From positions 1 through 55,425 of the forward strand of contig CAJOKX010000008.1 in the NCBI GenBank assembly GCA_905235415.1: a stretch of DNA of 55,425 nt. The letters are read 5' to 3'. Positions 1 through 7,825 of the stretch are shown one piece after another. Position numbers and translations under genes: made by a program. Positions within the stretch are counted from its first letter, which is position 1; each line of letters starts with the position of its first letter. Under the pieces are notes generated by a model. That model saw only the letters and a program-made list of their open reading frames with translations. It was not told the origin of the DNA and searched no databases. The DNA comes from an uncultured Lachnospiraceae bacterium (lineage in GTDB: Bacteria > Bacillota > Clostridia > Lachnospirales > Lachnospiraceae).

Positions 1-1
1 C

Positions 2-421
2 AATCCGGAAGATGTTCTTAAAAAGATGATTGGCTCAGTTACACAGGAAGGTTTGGTCATCTGTATAGAGCCGAGCAGACGTATGGAAAATGCAGGTATT
101 TTTATAGACAGCGAAATGTTTGATCCATTTGAGCATGATGATTATTTAAAGAATAAGTGGATTTCAGAGGAGCAATCCGGTGGACGAGATTATCAGATAG
201 GAATCAAGATTCCGGTGTTTATGAAAAAGCTGGGTTTAAAAGATGTTGGAGTCCGAATCAATGATTATGTGGATTTCCTGGACAGGGAAATAAATTGCGA
301 GAATTTTGAATCAGAGAAGGACAGGTTCATTGCAGGCCACGGCATAGATGAAAAATATGGCTCATGCAATACTTTTGTTGCAGCAAGATGTCATGTCATT
401 TCTTATGGAACCAGGAAGTAG
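2..421 (+). CDS. SAM-dependent methyltransferase, C-terminal part (5' end outside window)
   Basis: The reading frame is open from base 2, so the gene starts before the window; the ATG at 26 offered by the ORF track is internal. About 139 residues remain. The segment with VICIEPSRR, then an insertion-rich middle, then KIPVFMKKLGLKDVGVRINDYVDF and the ending VISYGTRK resembles the C-terminal half of class I methyltransferases of Clostridia. In those proteins the strand containing the IEP turn follows the SAM-binding core. The SAM-binding glycine loop itself is outside the window, so the substrate cannot be judged. The next gene begins 20 bases downstream on the same strand, suggesting co-transcription. 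The family call rests on recognised sequence pattern only. Confidence 0.6.
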   Translation, partial: NPEDVLKKMIGSVTQEGLVICIEPSRRMENAGIFIDSEMFDPFEHDDYLKNKWISEEQSGGRDYQIGIKIPVFMKKLGLKDVGVRINDYVDFLDREINCENFESEKDRFIAGHGIDEKYGSCNTFVAARCHVISYGTRK

Positions 422-441
422 AAAATAACTCAGAGGAGAAA

Positions 442-907
442 ATGGATAGAGAAATGATTACCTATCAGAGATTAACGGAAAATGAACTGAATACATTTAT
501 CCGGATGCGAATATGTCAGCTTCGCGAGGAAGGAAGGCGCAACAGAGGACATTGATCTGGTCCCGGCGCTGCAGGATTATTATAACCGGCACATGTCTGA
601 CGGTACATTTGTTTCCTGGCTGGCAATGGACGGAGATCGAATTGTCGGAACAAGCGGGATGTCATTTGTGGAAAAACCGCCTTATTTCGGATGCCCGAGC
701 GGAAAGATGGGGATCGTGTCAAGTATGTTCACGGATCCGGAATATCGCCGCAGAGGAATCGCGAAGGAACTGCTCTCCAGAGTCGTTGAGGAGGCAAGAG
801 CTTACGGCTGCGGAACTGTGCAGATCACGGCATCGGACATGGGCGTTCTTCTGTATACGGATTTTGGTTTCGTGAAGAACGGGAATTTTATGCAGTATAA
901 ATTATAG
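442..907 (+). pseudogene. GNAT family N-acetyltransferase, frameshifted by a 4-bp tandem duplication
   Basis: Two overlapping frames together encode one GNAT acetyltransferase of about 154 residues. The first frame starts at ATG 442 after a GAGGAG ribosome site and reads to QLREEG. The second frame carries the rest, including the acetyl-CoA loop region YRRRGIAKELL and the late strand region LYTDFGFVKNG. The break is at bases 528-538, where GGAA is present twice in tandem (AGGAAGGAAGG). Deleting one copy restores a continuous protein that reads REEGATEDIDLV across the junction. The duplication is seen directly. Whether it is a real mutation, a reversible slippage state or a sequencing error cannot be told from one sequence. 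An internal ATG at 593 could yield a protein lacking the first 50 residues, which is unlikely to be active. The substrate is unknown. Confidence 0.75.
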
Positions 908-968
908 GGGCAATGTATCGTTTAAATGACGAAGAAACGGTACTGGTGTTTGAGGTGAAAAACGAATC

Positions 969-1805
969 ATGAAAAAAGTTGGTATTGTGGCATGCTCGGA
1001 TGCACAAAAGGAAGAGTATCGTAAACAGAATGAGGAATTGATCAGATTCCTTGAATTTAATGATACTCAACCAGTGATGAGTGCATGTATTTATGAAAAA
1101 ACGGACAGCATTTTCTCCGGCTCTCCCAAAGAGAAGGCAGACCAGTTGATGAGAATGTTCACAGACCCGGATATCGAAGAGATCTATGATATTTCAGGCG
1201 GAGATGTGGCAAATCAGATTTTGGATGATCTTGACTATGAGAGAATAGCCGGAAGCAAGGCTGTTTTCTGGGGTTATAGTGATCTGACTACAGTCATTAA
1301 TGCCATCTATACAATGACTGGGAAAGCAAGCGTATTATACCAGGCGAAGTTTTTGACGAGTTTCGGCAATTCGGCAAAACTGCAAAGAGAGAGGTTTCAA
1401 AAACGTGATGAACTGTTCTCGCCGGCGTTCGAGTTTGTCCAGGGGAATGCGATGAGCGGTATAGTAGTCGGAGGAAATATACGATGCTTCCTGAAACTGG
1501 CAGGTACCCGGTATTTTCCGAATCTTGAGAAGAAGATTCTTCTTCTGGAATCCCTTGGCGGGGAAGTGCCGCAGATGACGACTTATCTTGCTCAGTTAAA
1601 GCAGTTAGGGGCATTTAAAAAGGTGAATGGAATCATACTCGGTACTTTTACTGCAATGGATAAAAATCATTGTATTCCGGATATCGTAACACTGGTAAAG
1701 GAATACATTCATCCGGAGACGCCGGTCGCAGTTACGAAGGATATTGGTCACGGAGATAATGCGAAGGCGATTATCATCGGGAAAGAAATTAAAATATCCG
1801 TTTAA
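969..1805 (+). CDS. S66 family LD-carboxypeptidase / MccF-like serine peptidase
   Basis: The 278-residue protein matches the S66 family, which includes cytoplasmic LD-carboxypeptidases that trim the terminal D-Ala from murein tetrapeptides and MccF enzymes that hydrolyse microcin C-type aminoacyl nucleotides. The expected Ser-Glu-His set is visible: the nucleophile in GYSDLT (Ser about 104), the Glu in LLLESLGG (about 194) and the His in KDIGHGDNAK (about 261). ISGGD near residue 76 is the usual turn before the nucleophile strand. No signal peptide is seen, so it should act in the cytoplasm. The closeness of YQAKFLTSFG to MccF-like proteins and the lack of neighbouring cell-wall genes make an immunity or detoxification role as likely as murein recycling. 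The ATG lies within the ATGA overlap of a 19-codon remnant ORF (913-972) of unknown origin. Confidence 0.85.
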   Translation: MKKVGIVACSDAQKEEYRKQNEELIRFLEFNDTQPVMSACIYEKTDSIFSGSPKEKADQLMRMFTDPDIEEIYDISGGDVANQILDDLDYERIAGSKAVFWGYSDLTTVINAIYTMTGKASVLYQAKFLTSFGNSAKLQRERFQKRDELFSPAFEFVQGNAMSGIVVGGNIRCFLKLAGTRYFPNLEKKILLLESLGGEVPQMTTYLAQLKQLGAFKKVNGIILGTFTAMDKNHCIPDIVTLVKEYIHPETPVAVTKDIGHGDNAKAIIIGKEIKISV

Positions 1806-1808
1806 AGT

Positions 1809-1905
1809 AAGTTGGATGAGTATTCTAAAAGAGCGAAAGAGCTTTACGGAACTACACCAGAGTTATAAAGAAACGGTCAACCTATTCGAGCCATGATGCA
1901 TTACG
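1809..1905 (+). pseudogene. Possible remnant of a MerR/TipAS-type regulator
   Basis: The spacer between the peptidase and the next acetyltransferase reads KLDEYSKRAKELYGTTPE in one frame. If a single T is skipped at about 1866 it continues YKETVNLF. The pattern of a charged helix ending in YGxTPxYKE resembles the TipAS drug-binding domain attached to some MerR regulators. There is no start codon and no upstream HTH, so at most a fragment of an old gene survives. The match is short and could be chance. Confidence 0.25.
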
Positions 1906-1927
1906 AAGAAAAATAATGGAGGGATCT

Positions 1928-2374
1928 GTGGTAGAACTGAGAATAATAACTGAAGATAACTTTCTTGATGCGTTTAATCTCAAACTGGCGCCGGGCCAGG
2001 AGGCTTTTGTGTCCCATCCTGTCCGAAGCCTGGCGCAGGCGTATGTGTACCGGAATCAGTGCCAGCCGTTCGGCATCTATGCAGGAAATAAAATGATCGG
2101 GTATGTCATGGTGATATATGACTATGACATTCCTGAATATGATATCTGGCACATGATGATTGACGAATCGATGCAGGGTCAGGGGTACGGACAGGAGGCT
2201 CTGGACAGGGTGATTGAGTATATCCGGACGAAGCCCTTCGGTGATTCGGGGAGGGTTGCCCTGACTTGCAATAAGCAGAATCCCATTGCCAGGAAAATGT
2301 ATGAGAGCAGGGGCTTTTGCGCAACCGGAAACGAGGATGAAGATGAGATCGAACTATCCTTAACGATCACATGA
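1928..2374 (+). CDS. GNAT family N-acetyltransferase (polyamine acetyltransferase-like)
   Basis: I place the start at GTG 1928, because a strong GGAGGG site (1918-1923) sits five bases before it; the ORF-track ATG at 1916 overlaps that site. The product is 148 residues with one GNAT fold. The acetyl-CoA pyrophosphate loop is QGQGYGQEAL (motif A), and the C-terminal NPIARKMYESRGF is the standard alpha4/beta6-beta7 region. The arrangement and the acidic patch around YDYDIPEYDIWHM resemble the BltD/PaiA spermidine and spermine acetyltransferases, which are detoxification enzymes, but the substrate is not provable here. The exported dehydratase gene follows after 44 bases on the same strand. Confidence 0.8.
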   Translation: MVELRIITEDNFLDAFNLKLAPGQEAFVSHPVRSLAQAYVYRNQCQPFGIYAGNKMIGYVMVIYDYDIPEYDIWHMMIDESMQGQGYGQEALDRVIEYIRTKPFGDSGRVALTCNKQNPIARKMYESRGFCATGNEDEDEIELSLTIT

Positions 2375-2418
2375 GACGCAGCAGCAAGCTTATGATTGTA
2401 GAGAAGAGAGGTAATCAA

Positions 2419-3381
2419 ATGAGAATGCTGAACAAAACCAGGAGCCTGATGCTCATTTCCCTGCTGTCTGTTTTTGTATGGCTGCCTTGTATCTGCAATG
2501 CTTCAGAAACAGAAACCGAAGGTTCATTGATCACCGTTCCTGTATCTTCTGAGCTTGCGGACAATCCGGCAATCAGTTATCTGGGACCGCAGGGAACGTA
2601 TACGGAAGAAGCGGCGCAGTCCTTCTTTCAGACAGGAGAATTCATACCGAAGGAATCTGTCCCCGATGCAATTGCGGATGTCATGGAGGGCACTGCCGAT
2701 TACGCGGTCATTCCGCAGGAGAACACATTGGGAGGCGCAGTGACAGACTATTTAGATGCACTGATTGCCAAGCAGGATGTCTATGTGGTCGGAGAGGTCG
2801 TTTTGCCGATCAGCCAGACCCTGATGGCGCTTCCGGGAGCAGCCATTGACGATATTAAGACTGTCTGCTCCCATGCGCAGGGAATTGCGCAGTCTGCAGA
2901 GTGGAGGAAGGAGCATCTGCCGGATGCCGTCACACAGGAAATGGACAGTACAGCCGCCGCCGCAAGGTATGTTTCCGAATCCGGCGATAAGACGATTGCT
3001 GCGGTTGCCGCACCCGGCGCTGCCAAGCTGTACGGGCTCAGCGTGCTGGCGGAGAACGTGCAGATTACGGATGCAAATAAGACCCGTTTTTATGTTCTGT
3101 CTTCCTCACGGCTGAAGGAGGAAGGACAGACCAACGCTGTATATGTGGTAAGCTGTGAAGCGAACCGGATCGATGATATAATCGTTGCCATCCACGACAG
3201 CGGTCTGGAACTTGTCACGATTCATGACCGTCCGGAAGGCAGCAGGCTGGGAACCTACAATTACGTTATCGAACTGGAGGATCCTTCCGGATTGTCCGAC
3301 GATGTTCTTTCCGAACTGGATGCAATCAGTGAAGCGCAGTTCCGGGGCAGTTTTCGTGTGATGAATGTCGGTGCAGAGTAA
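2419..3381 (+). CDS. Prephenate dehydratase (PheA type) with ACT domain and an N-terminal signal peptide
   Basis: Prephenate dehydratase converts prephenate to phenylpyruvate in phenylalanine synthesis, normally in the cytoplasm. From ATG 2419 (after AGAGAGG) the protein has 320 residues. Residues 1-29 form a clear export signal: MRMLNKTR, then a hydrophobic core, then CNA before SETETEG. The dehydratase domain (about 52-235) holds YLGPQGTYTEEAA, IPQENTLGG and the catalytic NKTRFYVL (TRF at 222-224). Residues 238-318 form an ACT domain with HDRPEGSRLGTYNYVIELE, comparable to the phenylalanine-binding ESRP region. All main motifs of an active enzyme are therefore kept, but the protein should be outside the membrane. 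The ORF-track start at 2371 would add 16 residues before the signal and lacks a better ribosome site. Known exported prephenate dehydratases (PheC) belong to a different fold. Neighbouring genes give no pathway context. Confidence 0.88.
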   Translation: MRMLNKTRSLMLISLLSVFVWLPCICNASETETEGSLITVPVSSELADNPAISYLGPQGTYTEEAAQSFFQTGEFIPKESVPDAIADVMEGTADYAVIPQENTLGGAVTDYLDALIAKQDVYVVGEVVLPISQTLMALPGAAIDDIKTVCSHAQGIAQSAEWRKEHLPDAVTQEMDSTAAAARYVSESGDKTIAAVAAPGAAKLYGLSVLAENVQITDANKTRFYVLSSSRLKEEGQTNAVYVVSCEANRIDDIIVAIHDSGLELVTIHDRPEGSRLGTYNYVIELEDPSGLSDDVLSELDAISEAQFRGSFRVMNVGAE

Positions 3382-3487
3382 AGAATACTGTGACCAGGCT
3401 GGGAATCTGCGCGGCCGGCGGGAAACCGGGAGTGCAGAGTGATGTACGGTGCAAAAAGCACTGAACCCTATTGAGGAGAATACGGAG

Positions 3488-3982
3488 ATGCGTCTTTTTA
3501 TCGCCATTCAGCTCTCAGAAGAGATGAAAACATCCGTCATCGGAACGATGCATGAGTTAAAGAAGGCGGGCGTGAAGGGAAGCTATGTCCCGGCGGCCAA
3601 TCTTCACCTGACGCTGGCTTTCCTCGGGGAAGTCCCCGACCCCAGGCCGGTGAAGGACGCGCTCAGGAAGATTGCAGTGAAGCCGTTCAGGCTGTCCATG
3701 GCGGATATGGGAACCTTCGGGGATATTCTGTGGATCGGCCTGAAAGGCAACCAGGGACTGAGCCAGGCCGCGCGGGATGTGCGCTCGGCGCTGGATGAGG
3801 CAGGGATCGAATACGACCGGAAGAAGTTCTCCCCGCACATCACCATTATCCGGAAAATGAGCGGGAACTGGAAGAAGGTTCCTGCCCGGAAGGGTGAGAT
3901 GACAGTCAGAAAGATATCCCTGATGAAGTCGGAGATGAAGGACGGAAAGAGGGTGTACACGGAGATCGCAAGTAATGTATGA
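3488..3982 (+). CDS. thpR: RNA 2',3'-cyclic phosphodiesterase (2H phosphoesterase)
   Basis: ThpR hydrolyses 2',3'-cyclic phosphate ends of RNA to 2'-phosphates. The 164-residue protein from ATG 3488 (GAGGAG at 3473-3478) has the two catalytic HxTx motifs of the 2H superfamily: HLTL at about residues 40-43 and HITI at about 117-120, each preceded by the usual strand. The N-terminal MRLFIAIQL and the spacing of roughly 75 residues between the motifs are typical of ThpR/LigT proteins. The ORF-track start at 3449 adds residues before this conserved N-terminus and is rejected. The last codons overlap the start of the next gene by eight bases, so the two are probably translationally coupled. Confidence 0.9.
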   Translation: MRLFIAIQLSEEMKTSVIGTMHELKKAGVKGSYVPAANLHLTLAFLGEVPDPRPVKDALRKIAVKPFRLSMADMGTFGDILWIGLKGNQGLSQAARDVRSALDEAGIEYDRKKFSPHITIIRKMSGNWKKVPARKGEMTVRKISLMKSEMKDGKRVYTEIASNV

Positions 3983-4862
3983 ATTGATTCAGGCAGCAGA
4001 GCACAGCTATTATATCCAGAGCCCCGCTAAGATCGGAGTGGTCAGAACGGGGGAGAAAGGCGTCTTCCTGATCGACAGCGGCAATGATAAGGACGCCGGC
4101 AAGAAGGTTAAGAAGATCCTCGATGCACAGGGCTGGACGCTGGAGGCTGTCTTCAACACGCACTCCCATGCGGATCATATCGGCGGAAATCGATATTTGC
4201 AGATGCAGACCGGATGCCATGTCTACGCACCGGGGGTCGAGCGTGACTTTACGGAGCATCCCATCCTGGAGCCATCGTATCTGTATGGCGGATATCCGCC
4301 GAAGGAGCTGCGGCATAAGTTCCTGATGGCGCAGGGAAGCGAGGCGGCGCCGCTGACACCGGAGGTTCTTCCGGAAGGGTGGGAAATGATCCCGCTTCCG
4401 GGGCATTCTTTCGACATGACCGGATTCCGTACTCCGGACGGCGTTGTGTATCTGGCGGACTGCCTCTCCGGAGAGGAGGCGCTGGCCAAATACCAGATCA
4501 GCTTCCTGGTGGATGTGGAGGCGTACCTGAACACACTTGAAACAGTGAAGGCGATGAACGCGAAGCTCTTCATTCCCTCCCACGCGGATCCGGTTGAGGA
4601 TATAGCGCCTCTGGCACAGCTCAACATAGACAAGGTGCGGGAGATCGCGGACCGGATCGTGGACATCTGCGCGGACGGCGCGGGCTTCGAACAGATCCTG
4701 CAGGAACTGTTCGATGTGTATGAACTGACGATGACATATGAGCAGCATGCCCTTGTCGGAAGCACGGTCCGCTCTTACCTGGCATGGCTCACGCAGGCCG
4801 GAAGACTGCAGTCGCGGATAGAGAAGAACAGGCTCATATGGAAGCACAGCGCGGGAGAGTGA
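3975..4862 (+). CDS. Metallo-beta-lactamase-fold hydrolase
   Basis: The 295-residue protein has the zinc-binding motif THSHADHIGG (about residues 62-71), a later metal ligand in PLPGHSFDMTGF, the bridging Asp in VYLADCLSGEE and a last His in IPSHADPVED. These are the ligands of a binuclear metal site. The fold covers glyoxalase II, lactonases and many uncharacterised hydrolases, and the C-terminal 90 residues (a helical extension starting at LAQLNIDKV) do not point to a known subgroup. No signal peptide is present, so it should be cytoplasmic. The start codon lies inside the end of thpR, indicating coupling with that gene. Substrate unknown. Confidence 0.82.
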   Translation: MYELIQAAEHSYYIQSPAKIGVVRTGEKGVFLIDSGNDKDAGKKVKKILDAQGWTLEAVFNTHSHADHIGGNRYLQMQTGCHVYAPGVERDFTEHPILEPSYLYGGYPPKELRHKFLMAQGSEAAPLTPEVLPEGWEMIPLPGHSFDMTGFRTPDGVVYLADCLSGEEALAKYQISFLVDVEAYLNTLETVKAMNAKLFIPSHADPVEDIAPLAQLNIDKVREIADRIVDICADGAGFEQILQELFDVYELTMTYEQHALVGSTVRSYLAWLTQAGRLQSRIEKNRLIWKHSAGE

Positions 4863-4921
4863 GGAATCCTGCACGGAGCGCCATATGGCATCATACATAG
4901 GGCGGGAGCCTGCAGGATTCC
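4863..4921 (+). terminator. Inverted repeat after the hydrolase gene
   Basis: GGAATCCTGCA at 4863-4873 is repeated inverted as TGCAGGATTCC at 4911-4921, an 11-bp perfect stem starting one base after the stop codon region. The loop of 37 bases can fold further (GCGCCATATGGC). There is no T-run, so it is either a weak terminator or an mRNA-stabilising structure. Confidence 0.4.
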
Positions 4922-4954
4922 GGGATTGCACATAAGGACAGGACACCCCGCCCG

Positions 4955-4960
4955 TATAAT
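4955..4960 (+). promoter_or_regulatory. Probable -10 box for the flavodoxin-like reductase gene
   Basis: TATAAT at 4955-4960 lies 53 bases before the ATG of the reductase gene and after the inverted repeat that closes the previous gene. The nearest TTGCAC is 23 bases upstream, too far for a normal -35, so only the -10 is clear. Confidence 0.4.
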
Positions 4961-5012
4961 GAATATCCGATACAGGCGGGAAAACAAAGAAACAAGTACG
5001 AGGAGGTACGTT

Positions 5013-5642
5013 ATGTCAAAGGTTCTGCTGTTAAACGGAAGCCCGCATCCGCACGGATGCATCGCAGTTGCACTGGATGAGATGATCGGCGTCTTCCGGG
5101 AGGAAGGCGTGGAGACGGAAGTGATACAGGTAGGAAAGCAGGCCATCCGCGGATGCATTGCATGCGATGCCTGTTCAAAGCTCGGAAGGTGTGCATTTAA
5201 TGATGATCCGGTCAATGAGATCGCTGCAAAATTCGAGGCGGCGGACGGCCTGGTGGTCGGAAGCCCGGTCTACTATGCTTCCCCGAACGGAACCCTGATC
5301 TCCCTGCTGGACCGCCTGTTCTACAGCACATCCTTCTCCAAGCAGATGAAGGTCGGAGCGGCAGTGGTGAACTGCAGGAGAGGCGGCAATACCGCCAGCT
5401 TTGACGTCCTGAATAAGTACTTTACCATCAGCGGAATGCCGGTCGCATCCAGCACATACTGGAACCAGATACACGGCTTTACCCCGGAGGATGCCAGAAA
5501 AGACCTGGAAGGCCTGCAGACGATGAGAAATCTGGCAAAGAATATGTCCTTCATGGTGAAGGCATTCGAAGAAGCACGCAAAAAAGAAGGATATCCGGTT
5601 CTGGACAGCGGTGCGTTCACCAGCTTTCCGGATGGGAAATAA
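5013..5642 (+). CDS. NAD(P)H-dependent FMN reductase / flavodoxin-fold iron-sulfur flavoprotein
   Basis: The start at ATG 5013 follows a perfect AGGAGG (5001-5006). The 209-residue protein begins KVLLLNGSPHPHGC, the phosphate-binding loop of flavodoxin-like FMN reductases. Next come the cysteine cluster GCIACDACSKLGRC, which in relatives can bind an iron-sulfur centre or act in catalysis, and GSPVYYASPNGTLISLLDRL, the loop that contacts the flavin ring. Such proteins reduce quinones, nitro compounds or azo dyes with NAD(P)H, or act as electron carriers; which of these applies is not visible. It appears to be a single-gene unit with its own -10 box and a hairpin after the stop. The ORF-track start at 4926 falls in the promoter region and is rejected. 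Confidence 0.88.
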   Translation: MSKVLLLNGSPHPHGCIAVALDEMIGVFREEGVETEVIQVGKQAIRGCIACDACSKLGRCAFNDDPVNEIAAKFEAADGLVVGSPVYYASPNGTLISLLDRLFYSTSFSKQMKVGAAVVNCRRGGNTASFDVLNKYFTISGMPVASSTYWNQIHGFTPEDARKDLEGLQTMRNLAKNMSFMVKAFEEARKKEGYPVLDSGAFTSFPDGK

Positions 5643-5682
5643 AACCGGTCTGCACCCGGGCCGGGGACTGCGGAGTTCGGAT

Positions 5683-5703
5683 AAATCACGCGGTGCGTGA
5701 TTT
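5683..5703 (+). terminator. Hairpin after the reductase gene
   Basis: AAATCACGC-GGT-GCGTGATTT forms a perfect 9-bp stem 41 bases after the stop. The downstream run is only three T, so termination strength is uncertain. Confidence 0.45.
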
Positions 5704-5740
5704 GTCCTGCCTGTGTCCGGGCGGGAGTGATAAAATCATA

Positions 5741-5769
5741 TAGACATTTTATGCACGTCTGCCTATAAT
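5741..5769 (+). promoter_or_regulatory. Sigma-A promoter of tcdA
   Basis: TAGACA (5741-5746) and TATAAT (5764-5769) are separated by exactly 17 bases and lie 55 bases before the tcdA start. The -35 matches consensus at five of six positions. Confidence 0.75.
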
Positions 5770-5823
5770 AATGCCCGGATAAAAGACGTGCCTGATTAAC
5801 CGGACAGGGAGAGGAACCGACAC

Positions 5824-6597
5824 ATGCTGAACCAGTTTTCGAGAACCCAGCTTTTATACGGAGAAGACGCTATGGCTATGCTTGCGTCTTCGCGGGTTGC
5901 GATCTTCGGAATCGGCGGCGTCGGCGGCTATGTGGTTGAGGCACTTGCCCGTTCCGGGATCGGCGCGATGGACCTGATCGACGATGACAAGATCTGCCTG
6001 ACGAATCTCAACCGGCAGATCCTTGCAACCAGAAAGACGGTCGGCCAGTATAAGGTGGATGTCGCAGCACAGAGAGTTGCGGAGATCAACCCGCACTGCG
6101 AGGTGCGGACCTACAAGACCTTCTATCTTCCCGAGACGCAGGATCAGTTCGATTTCAGCGAATATCAGTATGTGGTGGACGCGATCGATACGGTCACCGG
6201 GAAGCTTGCGATTATTGAAAATGCGAAGAAGACCGGCGTTCCGGTGATCTCTTCCATGGGCGCCGGGAACAAGGTGGATGCTTCGGCTTTTGAAGTGGCA
6301 GATATCTATGAGACGTCTGTCTGTCCGCTCGCGAAAGTCATGCGGCATGAGTGCAGGAAGCGTGGAATCAGGGACCTGAAGGTCGTCTATTCAAAAGAGA
6401 AACCGGTTCGTCCGCTGGAGGACATGTCCATCAGCTGCAGGCAGCACTGCATCTGCCCGCCCGGGACAGTCCGGAAATGTACAGTGCGGAGAGACATCCC
6501 CGGTTCAACGGCATTTGTCCCGTCCACGGTCGGCCTGATCATCGCAGGCGAGATCATCAACGACCTCACCGGACGCAGGCCGGAGAAAACAACCTGA
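5824..6597 (+). CDS. tcdA: tRNA threonylcarbamoyladenosine dehydratase
   Basis: TcdA uses ATP to cyclise N6-threonylcarbamoyladenosine at position 37 of ANN-decoding tRNAs into the cyclic ct6A form. The 257-residue protein is an E1/ThiF-like adenylating enzyme. FGIGGVGGYVVEALARSG (about 29-46) is the ATP-binding glycine loop, LTNLNRQI is the family signature with the nucleotide-contacting Asn and Arg, and VVDAIDTVTGKL holds the Asp of the active site. Length and start match the family; a GGGAGAGG site precedes the ATG. A second t6A-related tRNA enzyme, TrmO, is 18 kb downstream, so the window carries two modifiers of the same nucleotide. The gene has its own promoter and a strong terminator. 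Confidence 0.93.
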   Translation: MLNQFSRTQLLYGEDAMAMLASSRVAIFGIGGVGGYVVEALARSGIGAMDLIDDDKICLTNLNRQILATRKTVGQYKVDVAAQRVAEINPHCEVRTYKTFYLPETQDQFDFSEYQYVVDAIDTVTGKLAIIENAKKTGVPVISSMGAGNKVDASAFEVADIYETSVCPLAKVMRHECRKRGIRDLKVVYSKEKPVRPLEDMSISCRQHCICPPGTVRKCTVRRDIPGSTAFVPSTVGLIIAGEIINDLTGRRPEKTT

Positions 6598-6660
6598 AAC
6601 AGCCATCCATTAAAGCGAACAGGTTCGAGAACAGAACGAACCAATGGCGCAGAGGGACGA

Positions 6661-6715
6661 AAGCAGCCGCGCCGGTGCGTGAAACGATGTACGTACCGGC
6701 AGGGCTGCTTTTTTT
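6661..6715 (+). terminator. Intrinsic terminator of tcdA
   Basis: AAGCAGCC pairs with GGCTGCTT at 6703-6710, with an inner GCCGGT/ACCGGC stem, and a T-run extends to 6715. This is a classic rho-independent terminator. Confidence 0.85.
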
Positions 6716-6733
6716 AGTGCGGTGAATCCGTTC

Positions 6734-6815
6734 AGATCTCCATCCTTCGAATCTCCGCTCTTCGAATCCCCATCCTTCAAATTGCTAATTTCCGCTCTTT
6801 ACATCTCCATCCTTC
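6734..6815. repeat. Degenerate 15-bp intergenic repeats (CATCCTTCGAATCTC type)
   Basis: Three adjacent 15-bp units (AGATCTCCATCCTTC, GAATCTCCGCTCTTC, GAATCCCCATCCTTC) at 6734-6778 are followed by a 22-bp spacer and a further unit at 6801. The unit sequence is not shared with the other arrays in the window. Confidence 0.7.
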
Positions 6816-6925
6816 ACTGATCTTTCACATTTCCGGACAGCCGAATTAAGGCTCAGTTAATGTTCACGGCGTATCCTTCTTACAGTTAAAACCTTCGTCG
6901 GAACCTGACCGGCTGAAACACAGAG

Positions 6926-7044
6926 AGCGCGGCAGACAGTGAAACACCGCAGACAGCAGAGTGCGGCGAACAGCGAAACACAGCAGAAAGCAGAGCGAAA
7001 CAGACAGCGGAGCGCGGCAGACAGTGAAACACCGCAGACAGCAG
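6926..7044. repeat. Two 34-bp direct repeats flanking related short units
   Basis: An identical 34-base block starting AGCGCGGCAGACAGTGAAAC occurs at 6926-6959 and 7011-7044. Between them lie similar GCGGCGAACAGCGAAACACAG-like pieces. The gap from 6716 to 7147 holds these repeats and no gene or recognised promoter. Confidence 0.75.
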
Positions 7045-7147
7045 GATGCCGATGACGCTGCTGCGCGGTCTTCCTAAAGCTGACCGATGACAGGTTTGAA
7101 AGGCGAAATTGACTGATGTCTATATATCGATATGGGGGCATTCATCC

Positions 7148-7825
7148 ATGGAAGTACATTACCGGCATGAAGTGAAGCATTATCTGAATGTCGCGGATCT
7201 CGTGTCTATCCGGAAGCGTCTTCGCTGCGTTATGGAGACGGATCCGCATGCAAGGGACGGAACCTATCAGATCCGCAGCCTGTACTTTGACAATGCAAAG
7301 GACAAGGCGCTGCGGGAGAAGGTGGACGGAGTCAATCTGCGGGAGAAGTTCCGGATCCGCTATTACAACGGAGATCCCTCGCTGATCCATCTGGAGAAAA
7401 AAAGCAAACACAACAGTCTGGGCACCAAATACAGTGCCCCGCTGAGCGCGGAGGAAGCGCAGCGCATTGTGGATGGAGAGATTGGATGGATGCTGGACGA
7501 CAGGCGCCCTCTCGTGCAGGAGCTCTACGTGAAGATGCGCAGCCAGGGGCTTCGGCCGAAGACCATTGTCGACTACACCCGGCAGCCGTTCATTTACCGG
7601 CCCGGAAATGTGCGCGTCACGTTCGACTACAACATCCGGACGGGCCTGTTTTGCACAGATTTTCTGAACCCGGACTGCGTTACGATTCCGGCCGGCGATC
7701 CGGTAATTCTGATGGAGGTCAAGTGGGACGCCTATCTTCCGGACGTCATCCGATGCATCTTGCAGGAAGAAGGGCGCATGCAGACCGCATTTTCAAAGTA
7801 TGCCGCGTGCCGCGTGTACGACTGA
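7148..7825 (+). CDS. VTC-domain polyphosphate polymerase
   Basis: The 225-residue protein matches the VTC domain, a triphosphate-tunnel enzyme that makes inorganic polyphosphate from ATP and was first known from yeast Vtc4. Charged residues expected to line the tunnel recur on successive strands: RHEVKHYL near the N-terminus, REKFRIRYY, HLEKKSKHN, TIVDYTRQPFIY, VTFDYNIRTG and ILMEVKWD. I use ATG 7148 (after GGGGG) so the protein starts just before RHEVKHYL; a TTG at 7109 preceded by GAAAGG is the alternative. The next two genes, a DUF4956 membrane protein and a large membrane-anchored beta-helix protein, recur beside VTC genes in Firmicutes. This suggests that polymer synthesis is tied to the membrane. 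The inference of polyphosphate as product is from the family. Confidence 0.87.
   Translation: MEVHYRHEVKHYLNVADLVSIRKRLRCVMETDPHARDGTYQIRSLYFDNAKDKALREKVDGVNLREKFRIRYYNGDPSLIHLEKKSKHNSLGTKYSAPLSAEEAQRIVDGEIGWMLDDRRPLVQELYVKMRSQGLRPKTIVDYTRQPFIYRPGNVRVTFDYNIRTGLFCTDFLNPDCVTIPAGDPVILMEVKWDAYLPDVIRCILQEEGRMQTAFSKYAACRVYD

Noticed and set aside
913-972. 19-codon ORF (MYRLNDEETVLVFEVKNES) overlapping the S66 gene start
   Set aside because: Too short to assign; its only support is the ATGA overlap. Possibly a gene remnant, but not called.
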